DNA of 53,807 nt from Acidimicrobiia bacterium (GTDB lineage: Bacteria > Actinomycetota > Acidimicrobiia > Acidimicrobiales > Poriferisodalaceae): positions 1 through 53,807 of the forward strand of contig JAJEBN010000110.1 in assembly GCA_022822525.1 (NCBI GenBank), written 5' to 3'. Both the position numbers and the translations under genes were made by a program. Position 1 is the first letter of the stretch, and each line of letters begins with the position of its first letter. The notes beneath the pieces were generated by a model, which ran no database searches, was not told the origin of the DNA, and saw only the letters and a list, made by a program, of their open reading frames with translations. Below, piece by piece: positions 43,922 to 52,543 of this stretch.

Positions 43922-44698
43922 ATGCCGCTCGACCAAGCGAACTACCAGGCAATGCTGATCGACAAGCGCGACAACGGCGTCGCAGTCGTCACGCTCAACC
44001 GCCCGGAGCGGCTCAACGCCGTCAACGGCCAGATGCATCACGAGATGTCGACGTTCACCCGCGATGCGCAGACCGACGACGACGTCAAGGTTGTGGTGCT
44101 CGCCGGCACTGGCCGTGCGTTCTGTGCTGGAGGCGACTTCAGTGACACCGGGGGACCGGCCGTCAGCTTCGAAGAGGGGCGCCAGATCGTCGACCACCTG
44201 CTCGAGCTGCGCACGCCGATCATCTCTGCCGTGCAGGGCTACGCCATGGGCCTGGGCGCGAACATCGCCCTGCTGTGCGATGTGGTGGTGGCAGGCCACA
44301 GCTCGGTGTTCGCCGACACGCACGTGAACATGGGCATCGGCGCCGGCGACGGCGGCCAGGTCATCTGGCCCTTGCTGATGGGCGTGAACCGCGCGAAGTG
44401 GTATCTCATGACCGGCGAGCGGGTCACCGGCGAGATGCTCTATGACATGGGGCTCGTCAACTTCCTGGTGGACGACGACGCCATCCTCGACACCGCGCTG
44501 GAGAAGGCGGCACAACTGGCTGCAGGCCCGCAGAAGGCCATCAGTGCTTCGAAGGTGCCCATCAACAATTGGATCCGCCAGATGTCCGCCCAGATCCTGC
44601 CCCTGTCGCTCAGCTTGGAAGGCGAGACCTTCCACAGCAGCGACGCTCGCGAGGCCCAACGCGCCTTCGTGGAAAAGCGCGCTCCGAATTTCGACTAA
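43922..44698 (+). CDS. Enoyl-CoA hydratase/isomerase (crotonase) family protein
   Basis: 258 residues from ATG 43922 with GGGGGAG upstream. Crotonase features: GVAVVTLNRPERLNAVNG, LAGTGRAFCAGGDFSD (first oxyanion site), AVQGYAMGLGANIALLCDVV (second oxyanion site) and FADTHVNMGIGAGDGG. At the position of the classical catalytic Glu in crotonase (P-E-I-T/LG) this protein has His (T-H-V-N-M-G), so it may not be a simple hydratase. It could be an isomerase, hydrolase or decarboxylase acting on acyl-CoA. It sits between the lyase repeat and the ABC importer genes on the same strand; link to the cluster is unclear. Confidence 0.88.
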   Translation: MPLDQANYQAMLIDKRDNGVAVVTLNRPERLNAVNGQMHHEMSTFTRDAQTDDDVKVVVLAGTGRAFCAGGDFSDTGGPAVSFEEGRQIVDHLLELRTPIISAVQGYAMGLGANIALLCDVVVAGHSSVFADTHVNMGIGAGDGGQVIWPLLMGVNRAKWYLMTGERVTGEMLYDMGLVNFLVDDDAILDTALEKAAQLAAGPQKAISASKVPINNWIRQMSAQILPLSLSLEGETFHSSDAREAQRAFVEKRAPNFD

Positions 44699-44701
44699 AC
44701 A

Positions 44702-44724
44702 CCCCCTGAGTCGCACTCGGGGAG
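44702..44724 (+). terminator. Hairpin between the crotonase and permease genes
   Basis: CCCCTGAGT, CGC loop, ACTCGGGG forms a stem of about eight pairs (with one wobble) right after the crotonase stop and directly before the permease ribosome site. No T tract. It may attenuate or separate the importer transcript. Confidence 0.4.
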
Positions 44725-44729
44725 GGGGC

Positions 44730-45878
44730 ATGGCACTCGGACAGCTGTCGGCGGACCCCGAAGAGGCTGCGCCGGAGCTCGCAGCGGGCCGGCTGGCTCG
44801 GCTGCTGCGTCCCTTCGTCGGCATCGCGGTACCGGCGACTGCGGCCATTGCAGCGCTCTTGGTGGGAGCGGCCATGCTCTTGGCGTTCGGCGCCAACCCG
44901 CTCGTGGCGTACCGGGAGCTGGTCACCGGCGCGTTCGGCAGTGCCGACAATCTCGCTGATACTGCCGTGCGGGCCATGCCGCTCGCCCTCGTCGGCGTCG
45001 GCATCTGCATCGCTTTCCGCACCGACGTGATCAATATCGGGGGCGAGGGTCAGATCATTTTGGGCGCGATCGCCGCCACGGTCACCTCGATGGCCTTCGA
45101 CGATGTGCCGCGGGCGTTGCTGGTGCCCATGGTGATCGTGGCGGGAGCGATCGGCGGAGGCTTCTGGGGTGCGATTCCCGGGGCGCTCAAGGCCTACGCG
45201 GGTGTCAACGAGATCCTCTCCACCATCATGATGAACCTCGTTGCGTTCCATCTCCTGAGCTTCCTGCTCCAGGACCTGCTGATCGAACCTGGTGACATCA
45301 AGATCCAGCAGACCCGACGCCTCAGCGAGAACGCCGACCTGCCGCTGCTCCCCGGCGGGACCCGGCTGCATGTCGGCGTGCTCATCGCGATCCTGGTTGC
45401 GGTGCTGGGCTACCTGCTGCTGTTCCGCAGCGCGCTCGGCATGCGGCTTCGCTCGGTAGGCCACAACCCCGATGCGTCCCAGTACGCCGGCATGGCCGTC
45501 CGCAAGAGCATCACCCAGGCGCTTGCGTTCAGCGGCGCTTGCTGCGGCATCGCGGGAGCTGTGCTGGTGTTCGGCAGCGAGTCGCACCGTCTCATCGGCG
45601 AAGGCGGTGCCGCGGCGTTCACCCAGAACGCGGGGTTCAACGGCATCGTGGCGGCGCTGTTCGGCGCATTGCACCCGATCTTCACGGTGCCGGCATCGTT
45701 CCTGTTCGGCGGCATGCTCACGGGCGGCAGCGACATGCAGCGAGCGACCCAAGTGCCAGCAGCTCTGGTGGTGGCGCTGAACGGCGTTGTCGTGGTGTTC
45801 GTGGTGGGGAGCCTGCGCCTGCGGGATCGGCTCAGAACCTGGGCAGGCGGCATCTCGAGCTACGGGGGCCGGGCATGA
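44730..45878 (+). CDS. ABC importer permease 1 (BMP/nucleoside type, NupP-like)
   Basis: 382 residues from ATG 44730 with GGAGGGGG directly upstream. About eight to ten hydrophobic helices; the family marker is FRTDVINIGGEGQIILGAI near residue 95 and GVNEILSTIMMNLVAFHLL (about residue 160). A later N-P-D-A-S-Q-Y-A-G-M segment (VGHNPDASQYAGMAVRKS) is the cytoplasmic coupling region. These are branched-chain/monosaccharide-like permeases of the BMP-dependent purine-nucleoside importers (YufP/NupP). It overlaps permease 2 by ATGA. Together with permease 2 it forms the membrane channel. Confidence 0.92.
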   Translation: MALGQLSADPEEAAPELAAGRLARLLRPFVGIAVPATAAIAALLVGAAMLLAFGANPLVAYRELVTGAFGSADNLADTAVRAMPLALVGVGICIAFRTDVINIGGEGQIILGAIAATVTSMAFDDVPRALLVPMVIVAGAIGGGFWGAIPGALKAYAGVNEILSTIMMNLVAFHLLSFLLQDLLIEPGDIKIQQTRRLSENADLPLLPGGTRLHVGVLIAILVAVLGYLLLFRSALGMRLRSVGHNPDASQYAGMAVRKSITQALAFSGACCGIAGAVLVFGSESHRLIGEGGAAAFTQNAGFNGIVAALFGALHPIFTVPASFLFGGMLTGGSDMQRATQVPAALVVALNGVVVVFVVGSLRLRDRLRTWAGGISSYGGRA

Positions 45879-46807
45879 GCGACTTCTTCACCGTGAGCGT
45901 GCTCGTAGCGACCCTGGCGTCAGGCATTCGGCTGGCGACGCCGTTCCTGCTGTCGGCGCTGGGCGAGACCATCGGCCAGCGAGCCGGCGTGCTGAACCTG
46001 GGTGTCGAAGGCGTGATGCTGATCGGCGCGTACGCCGCCTACATCACGGCGCTGCGGACCGGCAGCGTCGTCGCCGGTGTGCTCGCGGCGATGGGTGCCG
46101 GTGCGCTCATGGGCATCGTGTACGCCTTCATCACCGTGGTGATGCACGCCACCCAGGGCATCAGCGGCATCGGGATCTTCCTGTTCGGCCTCGGCTTCAC
46201 CGACCTGCTCTTCCGACACCAGGTCGGCACACCGGTGCCGATCGACGGCCTGCGGGGCCTCGACATGGGCGGGCTGTCGGACCTGCCGGTCGTGGGGGAG
46301 CTGTTCTTCCAGCACAGCGTGCTGACCTACGTGGCGTTCGCCTTGGTGCCGGTGGTGTGGTTCGCCATGAACCGCACAACCTTCGGGCTCAATGTGCGAG
46401 CGGTGGGCGAGACCCCTGAGGCCGCCGACACGCTCGGCGTGCGCGTCAACGTGGTGCGCACGCAGGCGATCATCATCGGCAACGTGATGGCGGGCCTCGC
46501 TGGCGGCACGCTGGCTCTCGACGTCGGCATCTTCCAGCAGAACCTCACCTCGGGGCAGGGGTTCATCGCAGTGGCGCTCGTCTATTTCGGGGCGTGGCGC
46601 TCGAGTGGGGTGATGGCCGGGGCGCTGCTGTTCGGCGTCGTGTCTTCCACCGTGCTGCAGCTCAAGACGCTCGGCATCATCGTCGGCGCCAACTCGACCA
46701 TCGCTGCGATGGCACCGGCAATCCTGACCATCGTGGTGCTCGTGCTCGTCAGCCGTCGCATCGGAGCGCCGTCCGCGCTGACGGTGCCGTTCGAGCGAGA
46801 CAACTGA
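45875..46807 (+). CDS. ABC importer permease 2 (BMP/nucleoside type, NupQ-like)
   Basis: 310 residues from ATG 45875, coupled to permease 1. Family markers: TPFLLSALGETIGQRAGVLN, LGVEGVMLIGAYAAYITALR near residue 40 and VRAVGETPEAADTLGVRVNV (coupling region). About eight hydrophobic helices. It is the smaller of the two permeases, as in the NupP-NupQ pair. With the ATPase at 48070 and the lipoprotein at 46986 the importer is complete, though the order here puts the permeases first. Confidence 0.92.
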   Translation: MSDFFTVSVLVATLASGIRLATPFLLSALGETIGQRAGVLNLGVEGVMLIGAYAAYITALRTGSVVAGVLAAMGAGALMGIVYAFITVVMHATQGISGIGIFLFGLGFTDLLFRHQVGTPVPIDGLRGLDMGGLSDLPVVGELFFQHSVLTYVAFALVPVVWFAMNRTTFGLNVRAVGETPEAADTLGVRVNVVRTQAIIIGNVMAGLAGGTLALDVGIFQQNLTSGQGFIAVALVYFGAWRSSGVMAGALLFGVVSSTVLQLKTLGIIVGANSTIAAMAPAILTIVVLVLVSRRIGAPSALTVPFERDN

Positions 46808-46846
46808 CGGCACCGCCTCCGGAAGCCCCTCGTGGGCTGTGGAGGG

Positions 46847-46858
46847 CTGCACGTGCAG
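46847..46858. promoter_or_regulatory. Perfect 12-bp palindrome upstream of the BMP lipoprotein gene
   Basis: CTGCACGTGCAG lies in the 178-base gap between permease 2 and the lipoprotein gene. It resembles an operator half-site pair, but could be chance; the rest of the gap shows nothing clear. Confidence 0.35.
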
Positions 46859-46985
46859 GGGAGCATCGCGCCTATTCGGGGTCGCCTAGCATCGCCTGCA
46901 GGCCCGGGGCTCCGCTGAGCCGCGCCGCACTGCAGGCGAGTGATTCAGCGAGAGCCCACGACACGGCCGATCCGGGAGGGTTCAC

Positions 46986-47984
46986 ATGTTCAGACACACC
47001 ACACGCAGATCGCTTGTAGCAAAGCTTGTAGCGGTCGCTGCAGTCGTGCTGCTGCTCGCTGCGGGCTGCACTGGCGCCGATGAGGAAGATGCGGGTCCGC
47101 TCCGGATCGCCATCGTCGCGCCCAGCGCCAGCAACGACTTGGCATTCACGCAGAGCATGGTCGATGCAGTGAATGCGGTCGGCGAGACCCGCGAGATCGA
47201 AGTCGCGGTCACCGACGGCACGTTCATCGTGGAGGAAGCTGCTGCTGCGATCCGCGGATATGCCGAGGATGGTTTCGACTTGGTCATCGCGCACGGCAGC
47301 CAGTACGGCGGCCCGCTAGAGGAGATCGCACCTGACTTCCCCGATACCTCGTTCGCTTGGGGAACCGCTGCCGACTACAAGGGACTGGACAACGTCTTCG
47401 CGTACACGGTGCGCTCTGACGAAGGCGGGTACGTGTCGGGAACCATTGCAGCCCAGATCTCGGCCACGGGTGTGGTCGGCGTGATCGGCCCGATCGAGGT
47501 TGGCGACGCCAAGCTGTACGTCGACGGCTTCGCTGCCGGTGTGGCGGCACAGGACTCGTCGGTGACGACCAACATCGTGTACACCGACTCGTTCAGCGAT
47601 GTGGCGCTGGCAGCCGAAGCCGCCGAGGCGCACATCTCCAACGATGCCGACGTGCTGACCGGTTCGGCGCAGATGGTCGTGGGTGCGACCGGTGTCGCCA
47701 ACGAGCACGGCGTGGCGTGGTTCGGCACCCAAGCCAACCAGACGGCCCTCGGCGAGAGCATCGTGGTGGCGTCGCAAGTGTACCACTGGGAGGTGCTGCT
47801 CAGCGACATGATCGACAAGATCGAGAGCGGCACGCTTGGTGGCGAGGTGATGACAGCCACGCTTGGCAACGGCGGCATCGTGATCGAGTTCAACGACGGC
47901 TACGGCCTCGACGCCGACATCCAAGCGGCTGCGGAGGAGACCATCGCCGGCATCTCGGACGGCTCGATCTCGACCGGCCAATAG
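46986..47984 (+). CDS. BMP-family substrate-binding lipoprotein
   Basis: 332 residues from ATG 46986, with GGGAGG upstream. Signal peptide LVAKLVAVAAVVLLLAAGC gives a lipobox (LAAGC), so the protein is anchored outside. Mature sequence shows the BMP/Med fold: ADEEDAGPLRIAIVAPSASN, GYAEDGFDLVIAHGSQYGGP, FPDTSFAWGTAA, SDEGGYVSGTIAAQISATG, and NEHGVAWFGTQANQTALGES. Family members (PnrA, BmpA) bind purine nucleosides or related compounds. It supplies substrate to the adjoining permeases. Binding specificity cannot be read directly. Confidence 0.92.
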   Translation: MFRHTTRRSLVAKLVAVAAVVLLLAAGCTGADEEDAGPLRIAIVAPSASNDLAFTQSMVDAVNAVGETREIEVAVTDGTFIVEEAAAAIRGYAEDGFDLVIAHGSQYGGPLEEIAPDFPDTSFAWGTAADYKGLDNVFAYTVRSDEGGYVSGTIAAQISATGVVGVIGPIEVGDAKLYVDGFAAGVAAQDSSVTTNIVYTDSFSDVALAAEAAEAHISNDADVLTGSAQMVVGATGVANEHGVAWFGTQANQTALGESIVVASQVYHWEVLLSDMIDKIESGTLGGEVMTATLGNGGIVIEFNDGYGLDADIQAAAEETIAGISDGSISTGQ

Positions 47985-48069
47985 CGGACACGATCAGCTT
48001 GAACGGCCACCACGGACCAGTCGAACCGGCCGAGCGGCTCCCGCTCGTCTGACCGGCAGCATTCCGCGG

Positions 48070-49674
48070 ATGGCCGAACCAACAGACATCACGGCGGCCG
48101 GGGCTTCCGCGCTGGGCTCAGCTGAGGCTGGGCCGCAGCCCGGGGCCCCGGCGTCGCCGATGCTGGAGATGGTCGGCATCACCAAGCGCTTCCCCGGCGT
48201 GATCGCGAACGAGGATGTCGACCTCACTGTGCTGCCGGGTCAGGTCCACACGCTGCTGGGCGAGAACGGCGCCGGCAAGAGCACGCTGGTCAAGATCCTC
48301 TACGGCCTTTACCGCCAGGATGAAGGCGAGGTCAAGATCAACGGCGAGCCGGTCGAGATCGCCTCGCCGGCTGCAGCGATCACTCACGGCATCGGGATGA
48401 TCCACCAGCACTTCATGCTGGTGCCGACCTTGACCGTGGCTGAGAACGTCGCGCTGGGGCTGCACAGCCGGCGTGGTCTGGCCGACATGGGGCCGGTGCG
48501 CAAACGCCTCATGGAGGTCTCCGATCGCCATGGGCTCGCGATCGATCCCGATGCCTACATCTGGCAGCTGGCCGTGGGAGAGCGGCAGCGGGCGGAGATC
48601 CTCAAGGCCCTGTACCGCGAGGCGCAGCTGCTGGTGCTCGACGAGCCGACCGCAGTGCTCACGCCGCCGGAAGTCGAGGACCTGTTCGCGACCTTGCGGT
48701 CGCTGACCAACGAGGGCCGTGGCCTCATCTTCATTTCCCACAAGCTCACCGAGGTGATGGACATCTCAGATCAGATCACCGTGCTGCGCGACGGGCGTGT
48801 AGTCGGCCGAACGACGCCGTCGGAGACCTCACGCGAGGGGCTGGCGTCGATGATGGTGGGACGGGAAGTGAGGCTGGGTCGTGACGTGCCCGATCAGGAC
48901 ACCGGCGACGACCGCTTGGCCGTGGATGCACTGCGTGTGCGCGGCGATCGGGGCAATCTCGCGCTGGAGGACTTCTCCGTGCAGGTCGCTGCCGGCGAGA
49001 TCGTCGGCATCGCCGGCGTGTCGGGCAACGGGCAGCGGGAGCTGGCCGAGGCGATCTTCGGTCTGCGGCCGATCGAGGGCGGCCGGGTGGAAGTCGCCGG
49101 TCGACCCATTGCGACCCCGACACCGAAGTCGGTGCGCCGCCGTGGCGTGGCCTTCGTGCCCGAGGAGCGCATGCGCCACGGTGCAGTGGGCGAGCTCAAC
49201 GTCTCAGAGAACCTGATGCTCGTCGAGTACGAGCATCGGCCGTATGTGCGCGCCGGGCTCCTGCAGTTCGGCGCGATCGCCGAGCGCTGCAAGGACCTGG
49301 TGCGACGATTCACCGTCAAGACTCCGTCGATCACCACCCAGACGTCGCACCTGTCGGGCGGCAACATCCAGAAGGTGGTGATCGCGCGGGAATTCTCGTC
49401 CGATGCCGAAGTGCTGATCGTGGCCCAGCCCACGCGTGGCATCGACATCGGGGCAGCCGAGTACGTGCACGAGCGACTGCTCTCCAAGCGTGCCGCGGGC
49501 GCCGCAATCCTGCTGATCACTGAAGACCTCGACGAGGCACTCCAGTTGTCCGACCGCGTCGTCGTGCTGTACGAGGGGCGAGCGATGTGCGACCTGCCTC
49601 GTGCGGAGGCGACGACCGATCGGGTGGGGTTGCTCATGACCGGGGTCAGCGAGGACGCCACCGCCTCAGCCTGA
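48070..49674 (+). CDS. ABC importer ATPase, two nucleotide-binding domains (NupO-like)
   Basis: 534 residues from ATG 48070. First NBD: Walker A LLGENGAGKSTLV (about residue 63), Q-loop MIHQHFM, Walker B LLVLDEPTAVLTPP. Second NBD: degenerate Walker A AGVSGNGQRELAEAIFG, a normal feature of sugar/nucleoside importer ATPases, with signature LSGGNIQKVVIAREF and VAQPTRGIDIGAAEYV. This tandem arrangement matches YufO/RbsA-like proteins. It energises the two permeases. The stop is followed by a strong hairpin (49683-49703). Confidence 0.94.
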   Translation: MAEPTDITAAGASALGSAEAGPQPGAPASPMLEMVGITKRFPGVIANEDVDLTVLPGQVHTLLGENGAGKSTLVKILYGLYRQDEGEVKINGEPVEIASPAAAITHGIGMIHQHFMLVPTLTVAENVALGLHSRRGLADMGPVRKRLMEVSDRHGLAIDPDAYIWQLAVGERQRAEILKALYREAQLLVLDEPTAVLTPPEVEDLFATLRSLTNEGRGLIFISHKLTEVMDISDQITVLRDGRVVGRTTPSETSREGLASMMVGREVRLGRDVPDQDTGDDRLAVDALRVRGDRGNLALEDFSVQVAAGEIVGIAGVSGNGQRELAEAIFGLRPIEGGRVEVAGRPIATPTPKSVRRRGVAFVPEERMRHGAVGELNVSENLMLVEYEHRPYVRAGLLQFGAIAERCKDLVRRFTVKTPSITTQTSHLSGGNIQKVVIAREFSSDAEVLIVAQPTRGIDIGAAEYVHERLLSKRAAGAAILLITEDLDEALQLSDRVVVLYEGRAMCDLPRAEATTDRVGLLMTGVSEDATASA

Positions 49675-49682
49675 GGGTCCAT

Positions 49683-49703
49683 CGCTCGGCGGCACGCCGA
49701 GCG
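49683..49703. terminator. Perfect 9-bp hairpin between convergent genes
   Basis: CGCTCGGCG, loop GCA, CGCCGAGCG. Located between the ABC ATPase stop (plus) and the Rieske beta-subunit stop (minus). No T tract is visible, but the position suits a bidirectional terminator. Confidence 0.65.
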
Positions 49704-49726
49704 GGCGAGTCGGAACGGCCGCGGGC

Positions 49727-50221
49727 CTAGATGATGAAGGGCAGGTTCGGCAGCGGCGACGTGGAGTTCACCAGCTCCACCTTCTTGGCCGCCATGCGCA
49801 GACCGTCGGGTGTGCGCCGCAAGCGGTGCGTTGCCCGGCCCGCCCACAGGCGCAGGTGGCCTGTGGCTTGAACGGCGTGCTCGTAGAGCACGAAGTTGCT
49901 GCCGATTTCGAACTCGTCGCCCTCGGCGCTCAGGATCTCGATGTTGGACACCACGCGGCGCATCGACGACGGCGGGTCCTGCGCGTGATGAACGCCGGTA
50001 GCGAGCTGCCGGATACGGGTGCCGAGGCGGGCCCGGTTGTCGTTGATGTAGCTGACCCGGGTGCCTGGCTCGTAGTCACCCGGGCCGAACGGCACCCAGT
50101 AGTGCATGTCATCGGTGACCAGCGCTTCCCACTCGTCGTAGCGGGATTCGTCCGCCAGCCGAGCTTCGAGATACACGAACGCCTCGATGTCACGCCGCGT
50201 TGGCTCGTCGACGGTCGCCAT
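49727..50221 (-). CDS. Ring-hydroxylating dioxygenase beta subunit
   Basis: 164 residues from ATG 50221, the normal length. It is the NTF2-like small subunit, with FVYLEARLADESRYDEWEAL near the start, DDMHYWVPF, VSYINDNRARLGTRIRQLAT and RRVVSNIEILS. The beta chain is structural and stabilises the alpha-subunit trimer. It follows the alpha gene by nine bases on the same strand, so they form one operon. No ferredoxin or reductase gene is present next to it. Confidence 0.9.
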   Translation of the reverse strand: MATVDEPTRRDIEAFVYLEARLADESRYDEWEALVTDDMHYWVPFGPGDYEPGTRVSYINDNRARLGTRIRQLATGVHHAQDPPSSMRRVVSNIEILSAEGDEFEIGSNFVLYEHAVQATGHLRLWAGRATHRLRRTPDGLRMAAKKVELVNSTSPLPNLPFII

Positions 50222-50230
50222 CGCACTCGC

Positions 50231-51541
50231 TCAGGCGTGGCTGTTTGGACGACTGCCCACGACGCAGGCCATGACGTCGCGGTAGTGGTGCCAGAAGCCG
50301 CGATTGGTGGTCTCGTCGGTGATGTCGCTCCAGCGCTGGCCGTCTTCGATGTGCTCGCGCTCGATACCCCGGCTGAGGTCCACCCAGCCGTCGTCGCCGG
50401 CAGCGGCGCCTTCGAAGGCCCGGTGCATGCGTTCGGCGATCACGGCATCGTCGGTCAGGAAGAACGATGCAGGACCCATCGCCGCCTCTGATTGCAGTAC
50501 CAGCCGCCGGTTGACGCTCTCGTCGGTGCCCTCGACCAGCAGGGGAGTGTGGTGGTGCACCGTCACGCCCGGCGAGATCGGTTCGATCCGGGCGATGTTC
50601 ATCTCGGCCAGGAACAGGTTCGGGAACACCAGGGCGTGCGGTGGACCGTCCCACATGATCGTCTTGGCCTTCTCAGCGCCGTAGGACCCTTCGAGGGCCT
50701 CGCAGTAGTCGGCGACCTTCTCGCGAGTGGTGCCCAGCCAGGCCAGCTCAGCGGTGTAGCTGCGGCGGAAGTCGAGCTCGAGATGGCCTCCGTCGTAGGC
50801 ACGTGTGGCCGATTCTGAGGCCTCCTCGCCGGTCATCACGATCTCGTCGTAGTAGGTGTCGGGAACGGCCCGGGCCATCGAGGCGTGCGTGAAGTTGAGG
50901 TGGTAGCCGTCGTGGTCGCTCTCAGGCCACATCTTCCAGTTCGAGTCGATCCGCTGGCCGATCCAGCCGGCAGAAAGGCGAACGCTGCCGCTGGGCGACA
51001 TATCCGACGTGCGGTCAATCAGATCCGTGCCGCCGGCGCCGAGATGGTCGCTGAGCGGCCCCGCAGTGCCGCTGCGGTTGGCGAACACGAACCCCCGGTA
51101 GTCGTCGACCTGCCCGGGGCGGTCAAGCCCCAGATCAGCAGTGTCCTTGTGGAAGCCCTTGGGACCGGGAACGCCGAGCAGCGTGCCGTCGAGGTCATAG
51201 GTCCAGCCGTGGTAGGCGCAGCGGAAGTTGCGGTTGTTGCCGTCGTTCTGAGGGCAGAGCGTGGTGCCGCGGTGTGCGCAGCGGTTCGCCACGACGCTGA
51301 TCGCACCGTCACGGTTGCGCACCATCAGCACGGGCTCGGTGCCGAGGCGCCGGGAGACCCAGTCACCGATCTCGGGTATCTCGGACTGGTGGCCGACGAA
51401 CACCCAGCCGTCGGTGAAGATGCGCTGCATCTCGTCGGCGAACACCGCAGGATCGGTGTAGAGGCTGCCGTGGATGCGATCGTCCTGCACGAGGTGCCGG
51501 TAGTCGTGCTCTGCCGCTGAGCTCTGCACGGTCAGTGCCAT
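50231..51541 (-). CDS. Rieske ring-hydroxylating dioxygenase alpha subunit
   Basis: 436 residues from ATG 51541. The Rieske [2Fe-2S] motif is split as CAHRGTTLCP and FRCAYHGWTYD (about residues 86-113). The mononuclear iron site lies in MWPESDHDGYHLNFTHASMA (about 205-224), with the two His of DGYH and FTH. The catalytic domain continues to VVGSRPNSHA. It adds both atoms of O2 to an aromatic ring or related substrate, with electrons from a ferredoxin-reductase encoded elsewhere. A PhyH-type oxygenase lies 97 bases upstream on the same strand. The substrate is likely a mononuclear aromatic acid or nitrogen-containing ring; I cannot tell which. Confidence 0.93.
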   Translation of the reverse strand: MALTVQSSAAEHDYRHLVQDDRIHGSLYTDPAVFADEMQRIFTDGWVFVGHQSEIPEIGDWVSRRLGTEPVLMVRNRDGAISVVANRCAHRGTTLCPQNDGNNRNFRCAYHGWTYDLDGTLLGVPGPKGFHKDTADLGLDRPGQVDDYRGFVFANRSGTAGPLSDHLGAGGTDLIDRTSDMSPSGSVRLSAGWIGQRIDSNWKMWPESDHDGYHLNFTHASMARAVPDTYYDEIVMTGEEASESATRAYDGGHLELDFRRSYTAELAWLGTTREKVADYCEALEGSYGAEKAKTIMWDGPPHALVFPNLFLAEMNIARIEPISPGVTVHHHTPLLVEGTDESVNRRLVLQSEAAMGPASFFLTDDAVIAERMHRAFEGAAAGDDGWVDLSRGIEREHIEDGQRWSDITDETTNRGFWHHYRDVMACVVGSRPNSHA

Positions 51542-51638
51542 CGATGTTCCCCCTCGATGTCTTTGAACGCTAGGCGCTCGCGCCCGGTGGCCGCTGATAC
51601 CGGCCGGATCCCGGGCTTCGGTCTGCTGCTGATCGCCG

Positions 51639-52475
51639 TCAGATCCCGGGCGTCCGGTAGCCGTCACACCGCCACAGGATCGGGAAGTGGTTCTCGTCCA
51701 TCTCGTCGTCGGCGAGCCGGGCATAGCGGGAATAGATCGGCCCATTGCCCGCTCCGAAGCCGGCACGGTTGAACCGAGCCTCGCTGGAGGCGCAGTGCAG
51801 CACCAGCGCCCGCCGGTGCCGATCAGACTCGTTCGGCCCCGATCCGTGCCAAGCCCACCCATGATGGAAGGACCCGCCTCCGGCGGGCACCTCCACAGGC
51901 GCGAGATCAAGTTCCGCGCCGCTGGCGCCGGCGGCCGCCGTGACGGCGGCCCGGTAGTCCTCGGGTGCATGGAACTCGCCCATCTGGTCGCCACCGGTGG
52001 GCCACCGGTGCGATCCCCGCGCGATCTCCATGGTGCCGCCGCCGGCCACCGTGTCGTCCAGTGCGATCCAGCATGAGAACATCTCGGTCGGCGTGTACCA
52101 GGCCAGGTAGGCGTTGTCCCGATGGAAACCTACCGATCGAGCGCCAGGCGGCTTCCACAGCACGTTGTCCTGGATGACGCGGGCACCGGGCCAGCCTGCC
52201 AGCGTGGCGACGGCCTCGCCGAGACGGGGGTCAAGCACGGTCGAGGCTATGAGCCGGTCAGCCTTCCAGCCATTGCAGATCTGCCTCGTGAGCGTCGGAT
52301 CGTCGCGGCCGGAGAGCCAGTTGACCTCGTCGGGGGCGGTGCCGGTTTCGAAGTCGCCGCGGAATAGCCGCTCGAAGCGCCCCCTGAGCGGTTCGATCCG
52401 GTCCAAGTCGACCAGCGAATCAACCGTGACGAAGCCATCCGCCTCGAACGATGCCACGTCACCGGCCGTGAGCAT
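51639..52475 (-). CDS. Phytanoyl-CoA dioxygenase (PhyH) family protein
   Basis: 278 residues from ATG 52475. The triad is in VGFHRDNAYLAWYTP (HxD, about residue 116) and SFHHGWAWHGSGPNES (distal His, about 205), followed by RRALVLHC, where Arg binds 2-oxoglutarate. It is a cytoplasmic Fe(II)/2-oxoglutarate hydroxylase. It is clearly a different subfamily from the PhyH protein at 28694. It may be co-transcribed with the Rieske genes downstream and is divergent from the nitroreductase gene by 68 bases. Substrate unknown. Confidence 0.9.
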   Translation of the reverse strand: MLTAGDVASFEADGFVTVDSLVDLDRIEPLRGRFERLFRGDFETGTAPDEVNWLSGRDDPTLTRQICNGWKADRLIASTVLDPRLGEAVATLAGWPGARVIQDNVLWKPPGARSVGFHRDNAYLAWYTPTEMFSCWIALDDTVAGGGTMEIARGSHRWPTGGDQMGEFHAPEDYRAAVTAAAGASGAELDLAPVEVPAGGGSFHHGWAWHGSGPNESDRHRRALVLHCASSEARFNRAGFGAGNGPIYSRYARLADDEMDENHFPILWRCDGYRTPGI

Positions 52476-52543
52476 CCTCCCAAGCTACTTCCGGTACGTC
52501 GCCGTACTCTCGAAGGGGCGCATGACGAACGGATTGAGGTGAC

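Noticed and set aside
48070..49674. Loss of function in the second ATPase domain of the importer
   Set aside because: The degenerate Walker A (GVSGNGQ) is normal for this family of tandem ATPases.
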